64,000 bases of DNA from Jannaschia helgolandensis (GCF_900109285.1 NZ_FNZQ01000001.1:1145001-1209000), one strand, 5' to 3'. Positions 43,087-53,166 are shown, counted from the stretch's first letter. Program-made: numbers and translations. The notes: generated by a model not told the origin, from the letters alone.

Positions 43087-45219
43087 ATGTTCAACATCGT
43101 TAAAAAAGAGATCGAGTGGGGTCATGACACCCTGACGCTCGAAACCGGCAAGGTCGCGCGTCAGGCTGACGGCAGCGTCATCGCCACCTACGGCGAGACG
43201 TCCGTGATGGCCGCCGTCACCTATGCCAAGGCGCAGAAGCCCGGACAGGACTTCTTCCCGCTGACCGTTCACTACAATGAAAAATACTATGCCGCGGGCA
43301 AGGTCCCCGGTGGCTTCTTCAAGCGTGAAGCGCGCCCGACCGAGAAAGAGACGCTGACATCGCGCCTCATCGACCGTCCGCTGCGCCCGCTGTTCGTACC
43401 GGGCTTCAAGAACGAAGTCCTCGTGATCTGCACCGTGCTGTCGCACGATCTGGAAAACGACCCGGACATCGTCGCCATGATCGCCGCCTCCGCCGCACTG
43501 ACGATTTCCGGCGCGCCCTTCATGGGCCCGATCGCCGGTGCCCGCGTCGGTTTCGTCGATGGCGACTACATCCTGAACCCGTCGGTCGACGACATGCAGG
43601 ATCTCAAGAACAACCCCGAGCAGCGTCTCGACCTTGTGGTGGCCGGCACCAAAGATGCCGTGATGATGGTCGAATCCGAAGCCTACGAGATGTCGGAAGC
43701 CGAGATGCTGGGCGCCGTGAAGTTCGGTCACGAACAGATGCAGCCGGTTCTGGACCTGATCATCGATCTGGCGGAATCCGCCGCGAAGGAGCCGTTCAAT
43801 TTCCAGGCTCCCGATTATTCGGACCTGTTCGCTGCGGTCAAAGCCGCCGGTGAAGACCAGATGCGTGCCGCCTATGCGATCACCGACAAGCAGGAGCGGA
43901 CGTCTGCCGTTTCCGCCGCCAAGGATGCCATCAAGGCGACCCTGACGGACGAGCAACTGGACGATCCGAACCTCGGTACCGCGCTGAAGAAGCTGGAATC
44001 GGCGGTTCTGCGCGGCGATGTCGTCAAGAACGGCAAGCGGATCGACGGGCGCGCCCTCGACACCGTGCGCGCCATCGAATCCGAAGTTGGCCTGCTGCCC
44101 CGGACGCATGGGTCCGCCCTGTTTACCCGTGGCGAGACGCAAGGCTTGGTCGTGACCACGCTGGGCACCGGCGATGATGAGCAGTTCATCGACGCGTTGC
44201 ACGGCAATTTCAAATCCAACTTCCTGCTGCATTACAACTTCCCTCCCTATTCGGTTGGCGAAGTCGGTCGCTTCGGCCCTCCGGGGCGTCGCGAAATCGG
44301 CCACGGCAAGTTGGCTTGGCGTGCGCTTCAGGCGGTTCTGCCGTCGGCGACGGACTTCCCCTATACCATTCGTCTGGTGTCCGAGATCACGGAATCCAAC
44401 GGCTCCTCCTCGATGGCGTCAGTCTGCGGCGGTTCGCTGTCGATGATGGACGCGGGCGTTCCGCTGAAAGCACCTGTCGCCGGTGTGGCCATGGGTCTGG
44501 TGATGGAAGAGGATGGTGAGTTCGCCGTCCTGACCGACATTCTTGGCGACGAGGATCACCTCGGCGACATGGACTTCAAGGTCGCGGGCACCGAAGCGGG
44601 CATCACCTCTCTCCAGATGGACATCAAGATTGCCGGAATTACGCCCGCGATCATGGAAAAGGCTTTGGAGCAGGCCAAGGCAGGCCGGATCCACATCCTT
44701 GGCGAAATGGCCAAGGCGCTGACCGCAGGCCGGACCGAGTTTTCGGCCCATGCCCCGCGCATCGAAACGATGCAGATCCCGACGGACAAGATCCGGGAAG
44801 TCATCGGATCGGGGGGCAAGGTCATCCGCGAGATCGTCGAGATGTCGGGCGCCAAGGTCGATATCCAGGATGACGGAACGATCAAGATCGCGTCCGCCAA
44901 CGGCGAGGCCATCCAGAAGGCCTACGATATGATCCACTCGATCGTAGCCGAGCCGGAAGAGGGCAAGGTCTACAAGGGCAAGGTCGTGAAGATTGTCGAC
45001 TTCGGTGCCTTCGTGAACTTCTTCGGCAAGCGGGACGGCCTTGTCCACGTCAGCCAGATCGAGAACCGCCGCCTGAACCATCCGTCCGATGTTCTGAAAG
45101 AAGGACAGGACGTCTGGGTCAAGCTGCTGGGCTTCGACGATCGTGGCAAGGTCCGTTTGGCCATGAAGATGGTCAATCAGGAAACCGGTGAAGAGCAGGC
45201 GAGCGAAGACGCCGAATAA
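43087..45219 (+). CDS. pnp: Polyribonucleotide nucleotidyltransferase
   Basis: Phosphorolytic 3'-5' exoribonuclease of the RNA degradosome. The 710 residues comprise two RNase PH domains ('[20 protein letters not shown]' near residue 18; second near residue 310 with '[20 protein letters not shown]'), a KH domain with '[20 protein letters not shown]', and an S1 domain near residue 620 ('[20 protein letters not shown]'). ATG 43087 is in frame with homologues; AGGA lies just before it. The start 20 codons upstream is not supported. A strong terminator follows. Confidence 0.97.
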   Translation: MFNIVKKEIEWGHDTLTLETGKVARQADGSVIATYGETSVMAAVTYAKAQKPGQDFFPLTVHYNEKYYAAGKVPGGFFKREARPTEKETLTSRLIDRPLRPLFVPGFKNEVLVICTVLSHDLENDPDIVAMIAASAALTISGAPFMGPIAGARVGFVDGDYILNPSVDDMQDLKNNPEQRLDLVVAGTKDAVMMVESEAYEMSEAEMLGAVKFGHEQMQPVLDLIIDLAESAAKEPFNFQAPDYSDLFAAVKAAGEDQMRAAYAITDKQERTSAVSAAKDAIKATLTDEQLDDPNLGTALKKLESAVLRGDVVKNGKRIDGRALDTVRAIESEVGLLPRTHGSALFTRGETQGLVVTTLGTGDDEQFIDALHGNFKSNFLLHYNFPPYSVGEVGRFGPPGRREIGHGKLAWRALQAVLPSATDFPYTIRLVSEITESNGSSSMASVCGGSLSMMDAGVPLKAPVAGVAMGLVMEEDGEFAVLTDILGDEDHLGDMDFKVAGTEAGITSLQMDIKIAGITPAIMEKALEQAKAGRIHILGEMAKALTAGRTEFSAHAPRIETMQIPTDKIREVIGSGGKVIREIVEMSGAKVDIQDDGTIKIASANGEAIQKAYDMIHSIVAEPEEGKVYKGKVVKIVDFGAFVNFFGKRDGLVHVSQIENRRLNHPSDVLKEGQDVWVKLLGFDDRGKVRLAMKMVNQETGEEQASEDAE

Positions 45220-45241
45220 GGCGGAACGTTCCGGCAATGCG

Positions 45242-45272
45242 ATAGGCCCCGGCGGCATGCCGGGGCCTATTT
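45242..45272 (+). terminator. Intrinsic terminator of pnp
   Basis: ATAGGCCCCGGC (45242-45253) and GCCGGGGCCTAT (45259-45270) form a 12-bp perfect stem with a GGCAT loop, then TT. A strong hairpin, 23 bases after the pnp stop. Confidence 0.88.
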
Positions 45273-45304
45273 CGTTGGAGGTTCGGCAAGCGGGCTCCTC
45301 ACCT

Positions 45305-45800
45305 CGGTTGTCTCGTGGAGTCGTGGATATCGTGCCTGCGGAGCCGGACATCACGCTGAAGGAGTTGGCCACAGCGCTGTCCGAAACCGAAAGGGTTCAG
45401 GTGAAACTGTCATCGCTGCACCGTGCTCTGGGTCGCGCCCTGGGTCATCGCCGGGGTTATGAACGGTCCGGCATTCGACACTGACATCGAAACACAACCG
45501 GTCCCCGAACTCGAACCCGGCACCGTTGTCATCCTCGATAACCTGTCCACCCATAAAGGCCCGCCGGCAGCAGAGGCCATGAAAAGACACGTTTGTTGGC
45601 ACTTGTTCCTGCCGCCATACAGTCCCGATCCTAGGTGTTTAGTCCCGGAAATTGGCGTTCCCGAAGCTCAAATCCCACTTGCGACGGATCGGGGCCAGAA
45701 CTTCCAACGCTCTGTTTGAAGCTCCTGGCGACATCTGCGACCTCTTCGATCCACAGGAATGCTGGAACTCCGTCAAGGCTGCTGGATATGCCTCAGGTTT
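45305..45800 (+). pseudogene. Degenerate IS630-family transposase remnant
   Basis: Three pieces of an IS630-type transposase occur in order but in different frames. First (about 45320-45440): 'AEPDITLKELATAL' and 'VKLSSLHRALG', the helix-turn-helix part. Second (about 45460-45640): 'GPAFDTDIETQPVPEL' and 'PGTVVILDNLSTHKGP' then 'LFLPPYSPD', the DDE core with the second catalytic Asp. Third (about 45652-45797): 'MAFPKLKSHLRRIGARTSN', 'GDICDLFDPQECWN', 'VKAAGYASG', the C-terminus. About half of the catalytic middle is missing and at least two frameshifts are present. No terminal inverted repeats were recognised. The remnant ends at the cobN stop codon without damaging cobN. Confidence 0.75.
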
Positions 45801-48800
45801 AGGATGCGGCGTCACCGCGCCCATATCGCGCGATCAGACCGCGCGCCGAATTCGATTTCGGACGCCAGAGTCCTCGGTCTATGGCCTCGCACAGGCGATC
45901 CGCGATGTCAGCCAGGGCCGGGGCGTTGACGGCTTCGATGAAATCGCGGGTCGCATCGTCTTCCAGGATGGCGGCGGCGACCAGATCGAAGTGGTGGTCG
46001 CGGACGGCTCCGGTCGTGGCGGCGAAGGCAAAGAGGTAATCGACGGTCGCGGCAATCTCGAACGCGCCCTTGTAACCGTGGCGTTTGACGCCCTCGATCC
46101 ATTTCGGGTTCACCACCCTTGAACGGACCACGCGGCCGATCTCGTCCTCCAGCGTGCGGATGACGGGGCGTTCGGGGCGGGAATGGTCGTTATGGTAGAC
46201 GGGGCGCTTGGTGCCTTGCAGCATCTCGACCGCCGCCGCCGCCCCGCCTTCGAACTGGTAGTAGTCGTCTGAATCGAGCAGGTCGTGTTCGCGGTTGTCC
46301 TGGTTCTGGACCACGGCCTCGACCTGTCCGAGACGCTGACGCAGGCCATCGTGATCCGGCGCGCCCTCGCCGGTGCCATAGGCATAGCCGCCCCATTCGA
46401 CATAGGCGCGGCCCAGATCGGCGGGGTCAGCCCAGAGTTTTTCATCGATCATTGCCTGAAGACCTGCGCCATAAGCTCCGGGTTTGGAGCCGTAGACGCG
46501 GGCGGCGCTCTGGCCTGCGCGAAAACGCTCTGCTGCCGGATTGTCCGCTGCCGGTTCATCAAGCGCCTGAACAGCACGGGCGGCACTGTCGACCAGGGCC
46601 ATCTGCTGCGGGAAGGCGTCGCGGAAAAACCCCGATACGCGCAAAGTCACATCGACGCGGGGGCGGCCCAATGCGGTGGCGGGAATGATTTCGAAACCGA
46701 CGACGCGGCGGTTGGCGCTGTCCCATTGCGGTTTTACGCCCATCAGGGCCAGCGCCTGCGCGATGTCGTCGCCGCCGGTCCGCATGTTTGCGGTGCCCCA
46801 GGCGGTTACCAGCATGGCGCGGGGCCAGTCACCATGATCCTGAAGGTGGCGTTCGACCAATAGCGATGCGGATTTCCAGCCGAGTTTCCAGGCTGTCGGC
46901 GTCGGAACCGCGCGGCTGTCCACGGAATAGAAGTTGCGGCCCGTTGGCAGGACATCGGGCCGTCCGCGTGTGGGTGCGCCGGAGGGTGCGGGGGCGACAA
47001 AACGCCCCGAAAGGGCAGTGAGCAGGCCCGTTCCTTCGGCCGGACCGCAGGCACGGAGGCGGGGCAGGATGTCAGTGTGGATCGCTTCGAGAACGGGGCG
47101 GGTATTGGTGAAATGCGCGGGATGCTCATCCCATTGGACCGCCATCTGCGCCAACCCCTCCAACCGTTCGACGGTGTCGCCGTTGCTGCGCCAGGTGCCG
47201 CCGCCGACCGCCTGCAAAAACTTGTGGCGCGGCCCGGTGTAGGGCGTGGCCATGTCGCAATCGAGCGGATCGATATCGACGCCGCAATCCCTGGCAAGCG
47301 CGCGGATCAACGATGCGTCCTCCGGAGCTTGGCCGCGCGGCAGACGGACGAGCGCGATGAGCAGATCCCGCTCCAGCGTGCCTTCGGGGGATTGGCCGAA
47401 GATGTGAAGGCCATCCCGGATTTGCGCTTCCTTCAAATCGCACAGGTAGGCATCGAGTATGGCAAGGTCGCCGTCGTCGCCCGTCATGCCCGCGTCAGTG
47501 TCGAGGCCGGTGACAGACGCGAGGCTGAGGATTTCCTGCCGCAGCAGGTCGATACGGCGCGGGTCGACGCCCGCGGCTTCGTAATATTCGTCCACCAGCG
47601 CTTCGAGGTCGCGCATCGGCCCATAGCTTTCGGCGCGCGTCAAAGGTGGCGTCAGGTGGTCGATGATAACGGCCTGGGCGCGGCGCTTGGCCTGCGTTCC
47701 CTCGCCGGGATCGTTGACGATGAACGGATAGACATGGGGCAGGGGGCCGAGCGCGATTTCCGGCCAGTCGGTGTCGCCCAGAGCAATGGCTCGGCCCGGC
47801 AGCCATTCGAGATTGCCGTGCTTGCCCATGTGAACGATGGCGTCGGAATTGGCGCGCAGCCAGGCGTAGAACGCAAGGTAGTTGTGCGGCGGCACAAGGT
47901 CGGGGGAATGGTAGCTGTCAGTCGGATCGACGTTGTAACCACGCGCCGGTTGCAGGGCCACTACGACTTTACCGAAACGGTGGATGGACAGGGCAAATGT
48001 ACCGTCCGGGCCGTCGGTCGGAGCCTCGCGCGGGAATAGGTCGGGAGCAAAGAAAGGATCGGCTTCTGGCTGTCCCCAGCGATCTTCTATCTGTTGGCGG
48101 GCTGTCAGGGGGAGGGTGTCGTAGAAGCTGCGGTAGTCGGTGAGGGACAGGCGCTCGCCGCCTGTTCTGTCGGCGCGGTCGGTCAGCCAGTTGGTCGGGC
48201 CCGCCATGATCTGCGCCATCAGCGCAGCGCTGTCTGCAGGGGCATATGTGTCGTAGTCTGCCTGCGCCAGTAGGTTCAGGACGTGGACAGTTGCGGCAGG
48301 CGTGTCGAGGCCGACGCCGTTGGCCAATCGCCCGTCGCGGTTCGGGTAGTTCGCCAGCACCAAAGCGACACGGCGGTCGGGCGCGGGCGTGCGGCGCAGG
48401 CGGCACCAATTCGCCATGAGGTCCGCCACGAAAGTGATGCGGTCGCCCTGCGCCTTCCACGTGGCGATGGGGCATTGGGTGGCTTCGTCGAAGAATGCCT
48501 CGCCCTTGAAGCCGATGGCGCGGGTCAGAATGCGCCCATCCAGTTCGGGCAGGGCGACATTCATCGCGATATCGCGCGCCGACAGGCCGGTCAGGCCGTC
48601 CTGCCATGCGCTTTCGGTTCCGCCGGACAGCACGGCCTGAAACACCGGAGCATTGTTGGCGAAGGGCGCGGCCAGTGGATTCGCAGCGGGATCGCCCACG
48701 GCGAAGCTTGTCAGGTTGACGATGGCATCGGGGGCCATCGCGGTGAAAAGCGACTCCAGCGTGGCCTGACTGACCGGGTCCTTCAGCGAGGCGACGAACA

Positions 48801-49500
48801 CCGGCATCGGGTTCAGACCGGCACGCAGCAGGGCTTTGACGAGGCGATTGACCGGGTTCAGACCCGCCCCTTGCAGCAGAGCGCGATAGAACACGATCGG
48901 CACGACAGGAGCGTCTTCTGTCCAATGGTCGCGCAGGGTGATGGCGGTCGCATCGGATATGCCGGGCCAGTAGAGACCGGCGCGCAGAAGGGGCCGGGCC
49001 GGGGCCGGACGCCCTGTTCCGTCAATCATCGCACGGGCGTGAGTCAGGAAAGTGGTGGCGTTCTGCGATCCGCCCTCGACCAGACAGGACCACAGGGCGT
49101 CGTAGTCGTCGGGCGCGACGGTAGACAGGTCGCGCAGTTCGGGATCGGGTTTGTCGTCGCCGGGCAGAGCCGCGAACGGCACGCCCGCTTCGTGCAGGCG
49201 GGCGGCGTACTGCTCCAGGCCATAGGTCCAGTAGCCGCGCCCGCCCAGAATGCGCGCAACCACCAGTTTCGATTTCGTCGCGCAGGCGTCCAGATGCAGG
49301 TCCACCGACATTGGGTGGCGCAGGTGCATCAGACTGGCCAATCGCAGGCTGGGGGCCTTTGTCATCGTCGCCCGTGCTTCGGACAGGGCGGCGAGTTCGG
49401 TGTCCGCCGCCGTGATCACCACGAGGTCCGCCGGAGTCTGGCCCAGATCCACCGGTTCGCCGTCGTCGATGGCTCCGGGTGTGGCGGCGAGCAGATGCAT
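45799..49500 (-). CDS. cobN: Cobaltochelatase subunit CobN
   Basis: Large subunit of the ATP-dependent CobNST cobaltochelatase, which inserts Co2+ into hydrogenobyrinic acid a,c-diamide. The 1233 residues contain the CobN/BchH hallmark 'MGKHGNLEWLPG' near residue 555, 'GGRGYWTYGLEQYAARL' near 84, and 'MRTGGDDIAQALALMGV' near 910. The C-terminus 'RGLWRPKSNSARGLIARY' is intact despite the abutting transposase remnant. AAGGAG precedes ATG 49500. The neighbour psuG is divergent, with 73 bases between. CobS and CobT, the ATPase partners, are not in this window. Confidence 0.96.
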   Translation of the reverse strand: MHLLAATPGAIDDGEPVDLGQTPADLVVITAADTELAALSEARATMTKAPSLRLASLMHLRHPMSVDLHLDACATKSKLVVARILGGRGYWTYGLEQYAARLHEAGVPFAALPGDDKPDPELRDLSTVAPDDYDALWSCLVEGGSQNATTFLTHARAMIDGTGRPAPARPLLRAGLYWPGISDATAITLRDHWTEDAPVVPIVFYRALLQGAGLNPVNRLVKALLRAGLNPMPVFVASLKDPVSQATLESLFTAMAPDAIVNLTSFAVGDPAANPLAAPFANNAPVFQAVLSGGTESAWQDGLTGLSARDIAMNVALPELDGRILTRAIGFKGEAFFDEATQCPIATWKAQGDRITFVADLMANWCRLRRTPAPDRRVALVLANYPNRDGRLANGVGLDTPAATVHVLNLLAQADYDTYAPADSAALMAQIMAGPTNWLTDRADRTGGERLSLTDYRSFYDTLPLTARQQIEDRWGQPEADPFFAPDLFPREAPTDGPDGTFALSIHRFGKVVVALQPARGYNVDPTDSYHSPDLVPPHNYLAFYAWLRANSDAIVHMGKHGNLEWLPGRAIALGDTDWPEIALGPLPHVYPFIVNDPGEGTQAKRRAQAVIIDHLTPPLTRAESYGPMRDLEALVDEYYEAAGVDPRRIDLLRQEILSLASVTGLDTDAGMTGDDGDLAILDAYLCDLKEAQIRDGLHIFGQSPEGTLERDLLIALVRLPRGQAPEDASLIRALARDCGVDIDPLDCDMATPYTGPRHKFLQAVGGGTWRSNGDTVERLEGLAQMAVQWDEHPAHFTNTRPVLEAIHTDILPRLRACGPAEGTGLLTALSGRFVAPAPSGAPTRGRPDVLPTGRNFYSVDSRAVPTPTAWKLGWKSASLLVERHLQDHGDWPRAMLVTAWGTANMRTGGDDIAQALALMGVKPQWDSANRRVVGFEIIPATALGRPRVDVTLRVSGFFRDAFPQQMALVDSAARAVQALDEPAADNPAAERFRAGQSAARVYGSKPGAYGAGLQAMIDEKLWADPADLGRAYVEWGGYAYGTGEGAPDHDGLRQRLGQVEAVVQNQDNREHDLLDSDDYYQFEGGAAAAVEMLQGTKRPVYHNDHSRPERPVIRTLEDEIGRVVRSRVVNPKWIEGVKRHGYKGAFEIAATVDYLFAFAATTGAVRDHHFDLVAAAILEDDATRDFIEAVNAPALADIADRLCEAIDRGLWRPKSNSARGLIARYGRGDAAS

Positions 49501-49573
49501 GGCGGTCTCCTTCACGCGGGGGTTTGCGGGAGCCGCCGGTTGGGTGCAAGAGGGGCCAAAGCAGGAGCATCCC

Positions 49574-50491
49574 ATGACGCAGACACACAGCACGATCCCC
49601 GTTCACATGACTGACGAAGTTGCGACTGCCCTGACGCAGGGCCGTGCCGTGGTGGCGCTGGAATCCACGATCATCAGTCACGGTATGCCCTGGCCGCGCA
49701 ATGCCGAGGTCGCCTTGCAGGTTGAACAGGCCGTACGCGATCAAGGAGCGGTTCCGGCCACCATAGCCGTGATCGACGGACACCTGTGTGCGGGTTTGAC
49801 CGCCGATCAGGTCGAGCGGCTGGGCCGCGACACCGGCGTCGTCAAGGCAGCTTCTCGTGATCTGGCGGCCTGTATCGTCAAGGGCCGCACGGCGGGCACG
49901 ACGGTCAGCGCGACGATGCGGATCGCGTCGCTGGCCGGGATCGGGGTGTTTGCGACAGGCGGGATCGGGGGGGTGCACCGGGGCGATGGGATGGACATCA
50001 GTGCCGACCTGACCGAGCTGGCCGCGACGGATGTGCTGGTTGTTTGCGCCGGTGTGAAGTCGATCCTGGACATTCCGCGCACAATCGAGGTGTTGGAGAC
50101 ACTGCGCGTGCCGGTCATGACCTTCGGATCGGACGAGTTTCCGGCGTTCTATACGCCCCATTCCGGCGTCATCGCGGGGGAGCGGTTCGACGATCCGGCA
50201 CAAATCGCGGCGGCACGGGCTGCGAATGCGGCTTTGGGGATGGGAACGGGAATGCTGGTGGCCAATCCGATTCCGGTGGAACACGCGCTAGATGCGGCGG
50301 AGATTGGTGCGACGATCGAAGAGGCCTTGGTGGCAGCAGAGGACGAGGGGATCAGCGGCAAGGATGTAACGCCGTTCCTGTTGGGACGGCTCAACCTCGT
50401 GACCGAGGGGAAGGCATTGGGGGCAAATATCGAACTGGTGCTGAACAATGCGCGACTGGCCGCGCGGATCGCCGTGGCGGCGTTGGCCTGA
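49574..50491 (+). CDS. psuG: Pseudouridine-5'-phosphate glycosidase
   Basis: Reversibly cleaves pseudouridine 5'-phosphate to uracil and ribose 5-phosphate, a step in pseudouridine breakdown. The 305 residues show 'VVALESTIISHGMPWPRN' near residue 28, 'VIDGHLCAGLTADQVERL' near 67, 'VKAASRDLAACIVKG', and 'VFATGGIGGVHRG' near 128, all conserved in PsuG. AGGAG precedes ATG 49574. The kinase partner (PsuK) is not adjacent; the neighbours are cobN (divergent) and cobW (convergent), so this is an orphan copy within the cobalt cluster. Confidence 0.94.
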   Translation: MTQTHSTIPVHMTDEVATALTQGRAVVALESTIISHGMPWPRNAEVALQVEQAVRDQGAVPATIAVIDGHLCAGLTADQVERLGRDTGVVKAASRDLAACIVKGRTAGTTVSATMRIASLAGIGVFATGGIGGVHRGDGMDISADLTELAATDVLVVCAGVKSILDIPRTIEVLETLRVPVMTFGSDEFPAFYTPHSGVIAGERFDDPAQIAAARAANAALGMGTGMLVANPIPVEHALDAAEIGATIEEALVAAEDEGISGKDVTPFLLGRLNLVTEGKALGANIELVLNNARLAARIAVAALA

Positions 50492-50611
50492 CACGCTCAA
50501 GGAACATGCTGAGGTCGGCTTGATATCGCCAAAGGGACCAGATTCAGTAAAGCCATGGCGGGCGTATCAGACCCGCCGTTCCCGATGCGCGGGGATCGGC
50601 GGGCCCGAAGA

Positions 50612-51676
50612 TCACTGAAGGGCTTGCGTGATCGCGGCCTGATCCAGCCCGGCCTGACCGATGACGACAAGCCGCGCGCCGCGCGGGTCGCCGCCCAGCG
50701 GACGGTCGAAATAATGATCGACGCGGGGTCCGACGGCCTGAACCGTCAGGCGCATCGGCTTGTCTGTGACCGAAGCGAAACCCTTGAGGCGCAGGATGCC
50801 GTGGTCGCGGATGACATCCGCGACCTTGACAGCGAAAGCGGCGGGGTCGGTGACTTCGGGGGCGTCGACGATGAACGACTCGAAAGCATCATGGCCGTGT
50901 TCGTGATGGTGATCGCCGTGATCATCAGGGTGGTCATCGTCGTGATGATGGTGGTGATGATGCACTTCGTGGCGGGCGGAAATGTCGTCCTCCGCGCCTT
51001 GGCCCCGGCCCAGCAGCACATCGGCGGGCAGCGCTCCCATGGTGGCGGGGACGACCTGCACGCCCTCGCGCGCTTCTGACTTCAGGCGGGCGACCAGCGG
51101 CGCGGTGCCGTCGCCCAGCAGGTCGGATTTGTTGACAACGATCATGTCGGCACAGGCGACCTGATCGGCGTAGAGCTCGGACAGCGGCGTTTCGTGGTCC
51201 AGGCCGTCGTCGGCGGCGCGCTGGGCATCGACACGGGCGATGTCGGCGGCAAAGGTTCCGGCGGCCACAGCGGGTCCATCAAGTACCGTCACCACGCCGT
51301 CAACGGTCACGCGGGTCTTCAGGCCGGGCCAGTGGAAGGCGCGCACGAGCGGCTGCGGCAGGGCGAGGCCGGAGGTTTCGATGACAATGTGGTCGGGCGG
51401 CGTCTCGCGGTTCAGCAGCGCCTCCATCGTCGGGATGAAGTCGTCGGCGACGGTGCAGCAGATGCAGCCGTTCGAGAGTTCCACCACGTCGTCATCGGTG
51501 CAGTTTTCGATGCCGCAGCCCTTGAGGATGTCGCCATCGACGCCGAGATCGCCGAATTCGTTGATGATGAGCGCGATGCGCCGTCCGCCGGCGTTTTCCA
51601 GCAGATGACGGATGAGGGTTGTCTTGCCCGCGCCCAGGAAGCCTGTGACGATGGTGGCTGGGATTTTGGTTTGCAT
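50612..51676 (-). CDS. cobW: CobW GTPase, metallochaperone for cobalamin biosynthesis
   Basis: G3E-family GTPase thought to deliver cobalt to CobN. The 354 residues contain the P-loop 'TGFLGAGKTTL' (11-21), the metal motif CxCC at C71, C73 and C74 in 'NGCICCT' plus C54 and C59 upstream, 'NKSDLLGDG' near residue 166 (guanine-specificity type), and a His-rich insert (about residues 232-257) of the kind seen in metal-binding G3E proteins. ATG 51676 is preferred; 64 further codons in frame upstream have no homology. It is divergent from a DUF1636 gene (41 bases between starts) and convergent with psuG. Confidence 0.95.
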   Translation of the reverse strand: MQTKIPATIVTGFLGAGKTTLIRHLLENAGGRRIALIINEFGDLGVDGDILKGCGIENCTDDDVVELSNGCICCTVADDFIPTMEALLNRETPPDHIVIETSGLALPQPLVRAFHWPGLKTRVTVDGVVTVLDGPAVAAGTFAADIARVDAQRAADDGLDHETPLSELYADQVACADMIVVNKSDLLGDGTAPLVARLKSEAREGVQVVPATMGALPADVLLGRGQGAEDDISARHEVHHHHHHHDDDHPDDHGDHHHEHGHDAFESFIVDAPEVTDPAAFAVKVADVIRDHGILRLKGFASVTDKPMRLTVQAVGPRVDHYFDRPLGGDPRGARLVVIGQAGLDQAAITQALQ

Positions 51677-51717
51677 GGCAGGGCCTCGTGGCAGCGGAAG
51701 TGAAGAATGTGACAGAA

Positions 51718-52032
51718 ATGGAAAAGATCGTCGTCTGTGGCGGATGCCGTCCGGATCGGACGGCAGGAATGGTGGCGACACTGCGCGAAGCGGTGCCGGA
51801 TGCTGTGGTCGAGGTGGCCGCGTGTCTGAACGCCTGTGGCCACCCCGTGTCGTTGGCGTTTCGCGCACCGGGACGCGCCGCCTATCTTTTTGCCCAGGCC
51901 GATCCGCAGGATCAGGCCGCCGAGATCGCCGCCTTTGTCAGGCTGTGGCGGGCCGCACCCGGTGGTGTCGTGACGGATGCACGGGCTTGCGGTCGACTTC
52001 GCACAATGCTGCGCGGTTGTATCCCGGCCTAG
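51718..52032 (+). CDS. DUF1636 family metal-binding-type protein
   Basis: A 104-residue protein with two cysteine pairs, 'VVCGGCRP' near residue 5 and 'AACLNACGHPV' near 34, a thioredoxin-like ferredoxin pattern typical of DUF1636. These proteins often lie with cobalamin or cobalt genes, as here. Reading from ATG 51718 makes the start similar to that of the second DUF1636 protein in this window; GTG 51688 and GTG 51700 are in-frame alternatives. A role in cobalt handling or electron transfer is inference. It converges with cbtA, stop to stop 10 bases. Confidence 0.8.
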   Translation: MEKIVVCGGCRPDRTAGMVATLREAVPDAVVEVAACLNACGHPVSLAFRAPGRAAYLFAQADPQDQAAEIAAFVRLWRAAPGGVVTDARACGRLRTMLRGCIPA

Positions 52033-52042
52033 ACTTTTGGCT

Positions 52043-52729
52043 TCATACCGCTGGTGACCGTATCCACAGCCACCCCGCAGCCGCCCCCAACACAGCCCAG
52101 ATCGCCGCCGAGACTGCCAGCACGCGGGCCGCGAACTGCGCTGACAATTCGGGCGGGCTGACGCCCAGATAGGTATCCAGCGTCGGTGCGCCGACGATAT
52201 GGGGCAGTGCGATGGCGACTGCCCCTGCGAAAATGGCAAGCGGGCTGCGTCCGAAAGCCAAGGCCGCCAGACCACCGGCGGTCAGCACGACAGTGGCGGC
52301 CCACCAGATTTGTCGCGCCTGCAAATCGGCGGCGATCGTGCCGGGCAGTTCCGGCGCAAGTCCCATGGCGGGGGCCAGTGTGACCGCCACAAAGCCCGCC
52401 ATGCCCCAGATCGTCCCCTTGCGGGCGTCGATCCGGTGACCGGAACGGGACGCAAGCGCGAACCCCACCATGAGCAGGATCGCAAAGCCGATCCATGACA
52501 CGAGGTTTATCGCCAGGGTGCCCGCATGGCGCGCGACGTCCTCAGCGATGATGCCGGGCGATCCGGCGATGGATTTCGGGTCGCCGGTCCCGAAATGCAC
52601 ACGGGCGCCGGTCTCGTAAAGCTCCCCTTCCAGCAGAAGGGGAACGACGAATGTCAGCTGAAGCAGAACGGCAAACAGCCCTGCGATCAGCCCGGCGATC
52701 AATCCGCCGGTCAGCACATGTCTGGTCAT
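52043..52729 (-). CDS. cbtA: CbtA family predicted cobalt transporter subunit
   Basis: Integral membrane protein, 228 residues, with about five to six transmembrane segments starting 'TGGLIAGLIAGLFAVLLQLT'. CbtA proteins are predicted to form a B12-regulated cobalt importer together with CbtB, and here the gene follows cbtB after 12 bases under a cobalamin riboswitch. The start and end of the protein lie close to the membrane segments. Transport activity has not been shown for this protein; the assignment rests on family, gene order and riboswitch. Confidence 0.9.
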   Translation of the reverse strand: MTRHVLTGGLIAGLIAGLFAVLLQLTFVVPLLLEGELYETGARVHFGTGDPKSIAGSPGIIAEDVARHAGTLAINLVSWIGFAILLMVGFALASRSGHRIDARKGTIWGMAGFVAVTLAPAMGLAPELPGTIAADLQARQIWWAATVVLTAGGLAALAFGRSPLAIFAGAVAIALPHIVGAPTLDTYLGVSPPELSAQFAARVLAVSAAIWAVLGAAAGWLWIRSPAV

Positions 52730-52741
52730 ATTCGGATCAGA

Positions 52742-52918
52742 TCAGTGGCAGGGAAAGGCCAGCGCGTGGCGCTGATCGTGGGCCATGTCGTGCATGACCG
52801 CAGCCTGGCTGAAGCTTGCCACGAACAAAAGGCCCAGGCCCAGCAGTGCGGCGAAGGTCAGGCCTGCGGCATCGCGGACCTGCGGAAGGGCCGATGTGGT
52901 CAGGGTCTGGGGCGTCAT
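52742..52918 (-). CDS. cbtB: CbtB family small cobalt transporter subunit
   Basis: A 58-residue single-pass membrane protein: hydrophobic segment about 18-40, then 'HDMAHDQRHALAFPCH' with four His residues (H43, H47, H51, H58), the metal-binding pattern of CbtB. AAGGAGATATATT precedes ATG 52918, an ideal ribosome site. The 13-codon in-frame extension upstream has no homology. It is the first gene after the cobalamin riboswitch and is followed by cbtA. Confidence 0.92.
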   Translation of the reverse strand: MTPQTLTTSALPQVRDAAGLTFAALLGLGLLFVASFSQAAVMHDMAHDQRHALAFPCH

Positions 52919-52967
52919 AATATATCTCCTTCTTCCCGTCACACCCGACGGGATCACGGTTTCATGG

Positions 52968-53160
52968 TGCAGGGCTGGTCTCCTGGCTTACGGGTCGATG
53001 GTACGGGCCGCCTTCCCAGGTTTCCCCAGTGGCATATGGCCCGTTCCTCTCCGCATACAGTCGCGGGGGGCGGCTGCGGCTTTGGGTTCCTGATTGGATC
53101 CCCCTTACCGCATTCCCATTTCAATCCCCTTGGCACTTGGGTGCATCGGGGAACCTTGCC
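52968..53160 (-). ncRNA. Cobalamin riboswitch controlling cbtBA
   Basis: Read on the minus strand, the elements come in the known order: GGTTCCC at the 5' end (53155-53149), the GGGAATGCGGT region (53118-53108), GCCGCCCCCCGCGACTGTA (53075-53057), GCCACTGG (53033-53026), and the B12 box AGCCAGGAGACCAGCC (52988-52973). The 50 bases between the B12 box and the cbtB start hold the expression platform. High B12 would lower cbtBA expression. A candidate promoter lies just upstream. Confidence 0.93.
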
Positions 53161-53166
53161 ATAGGG

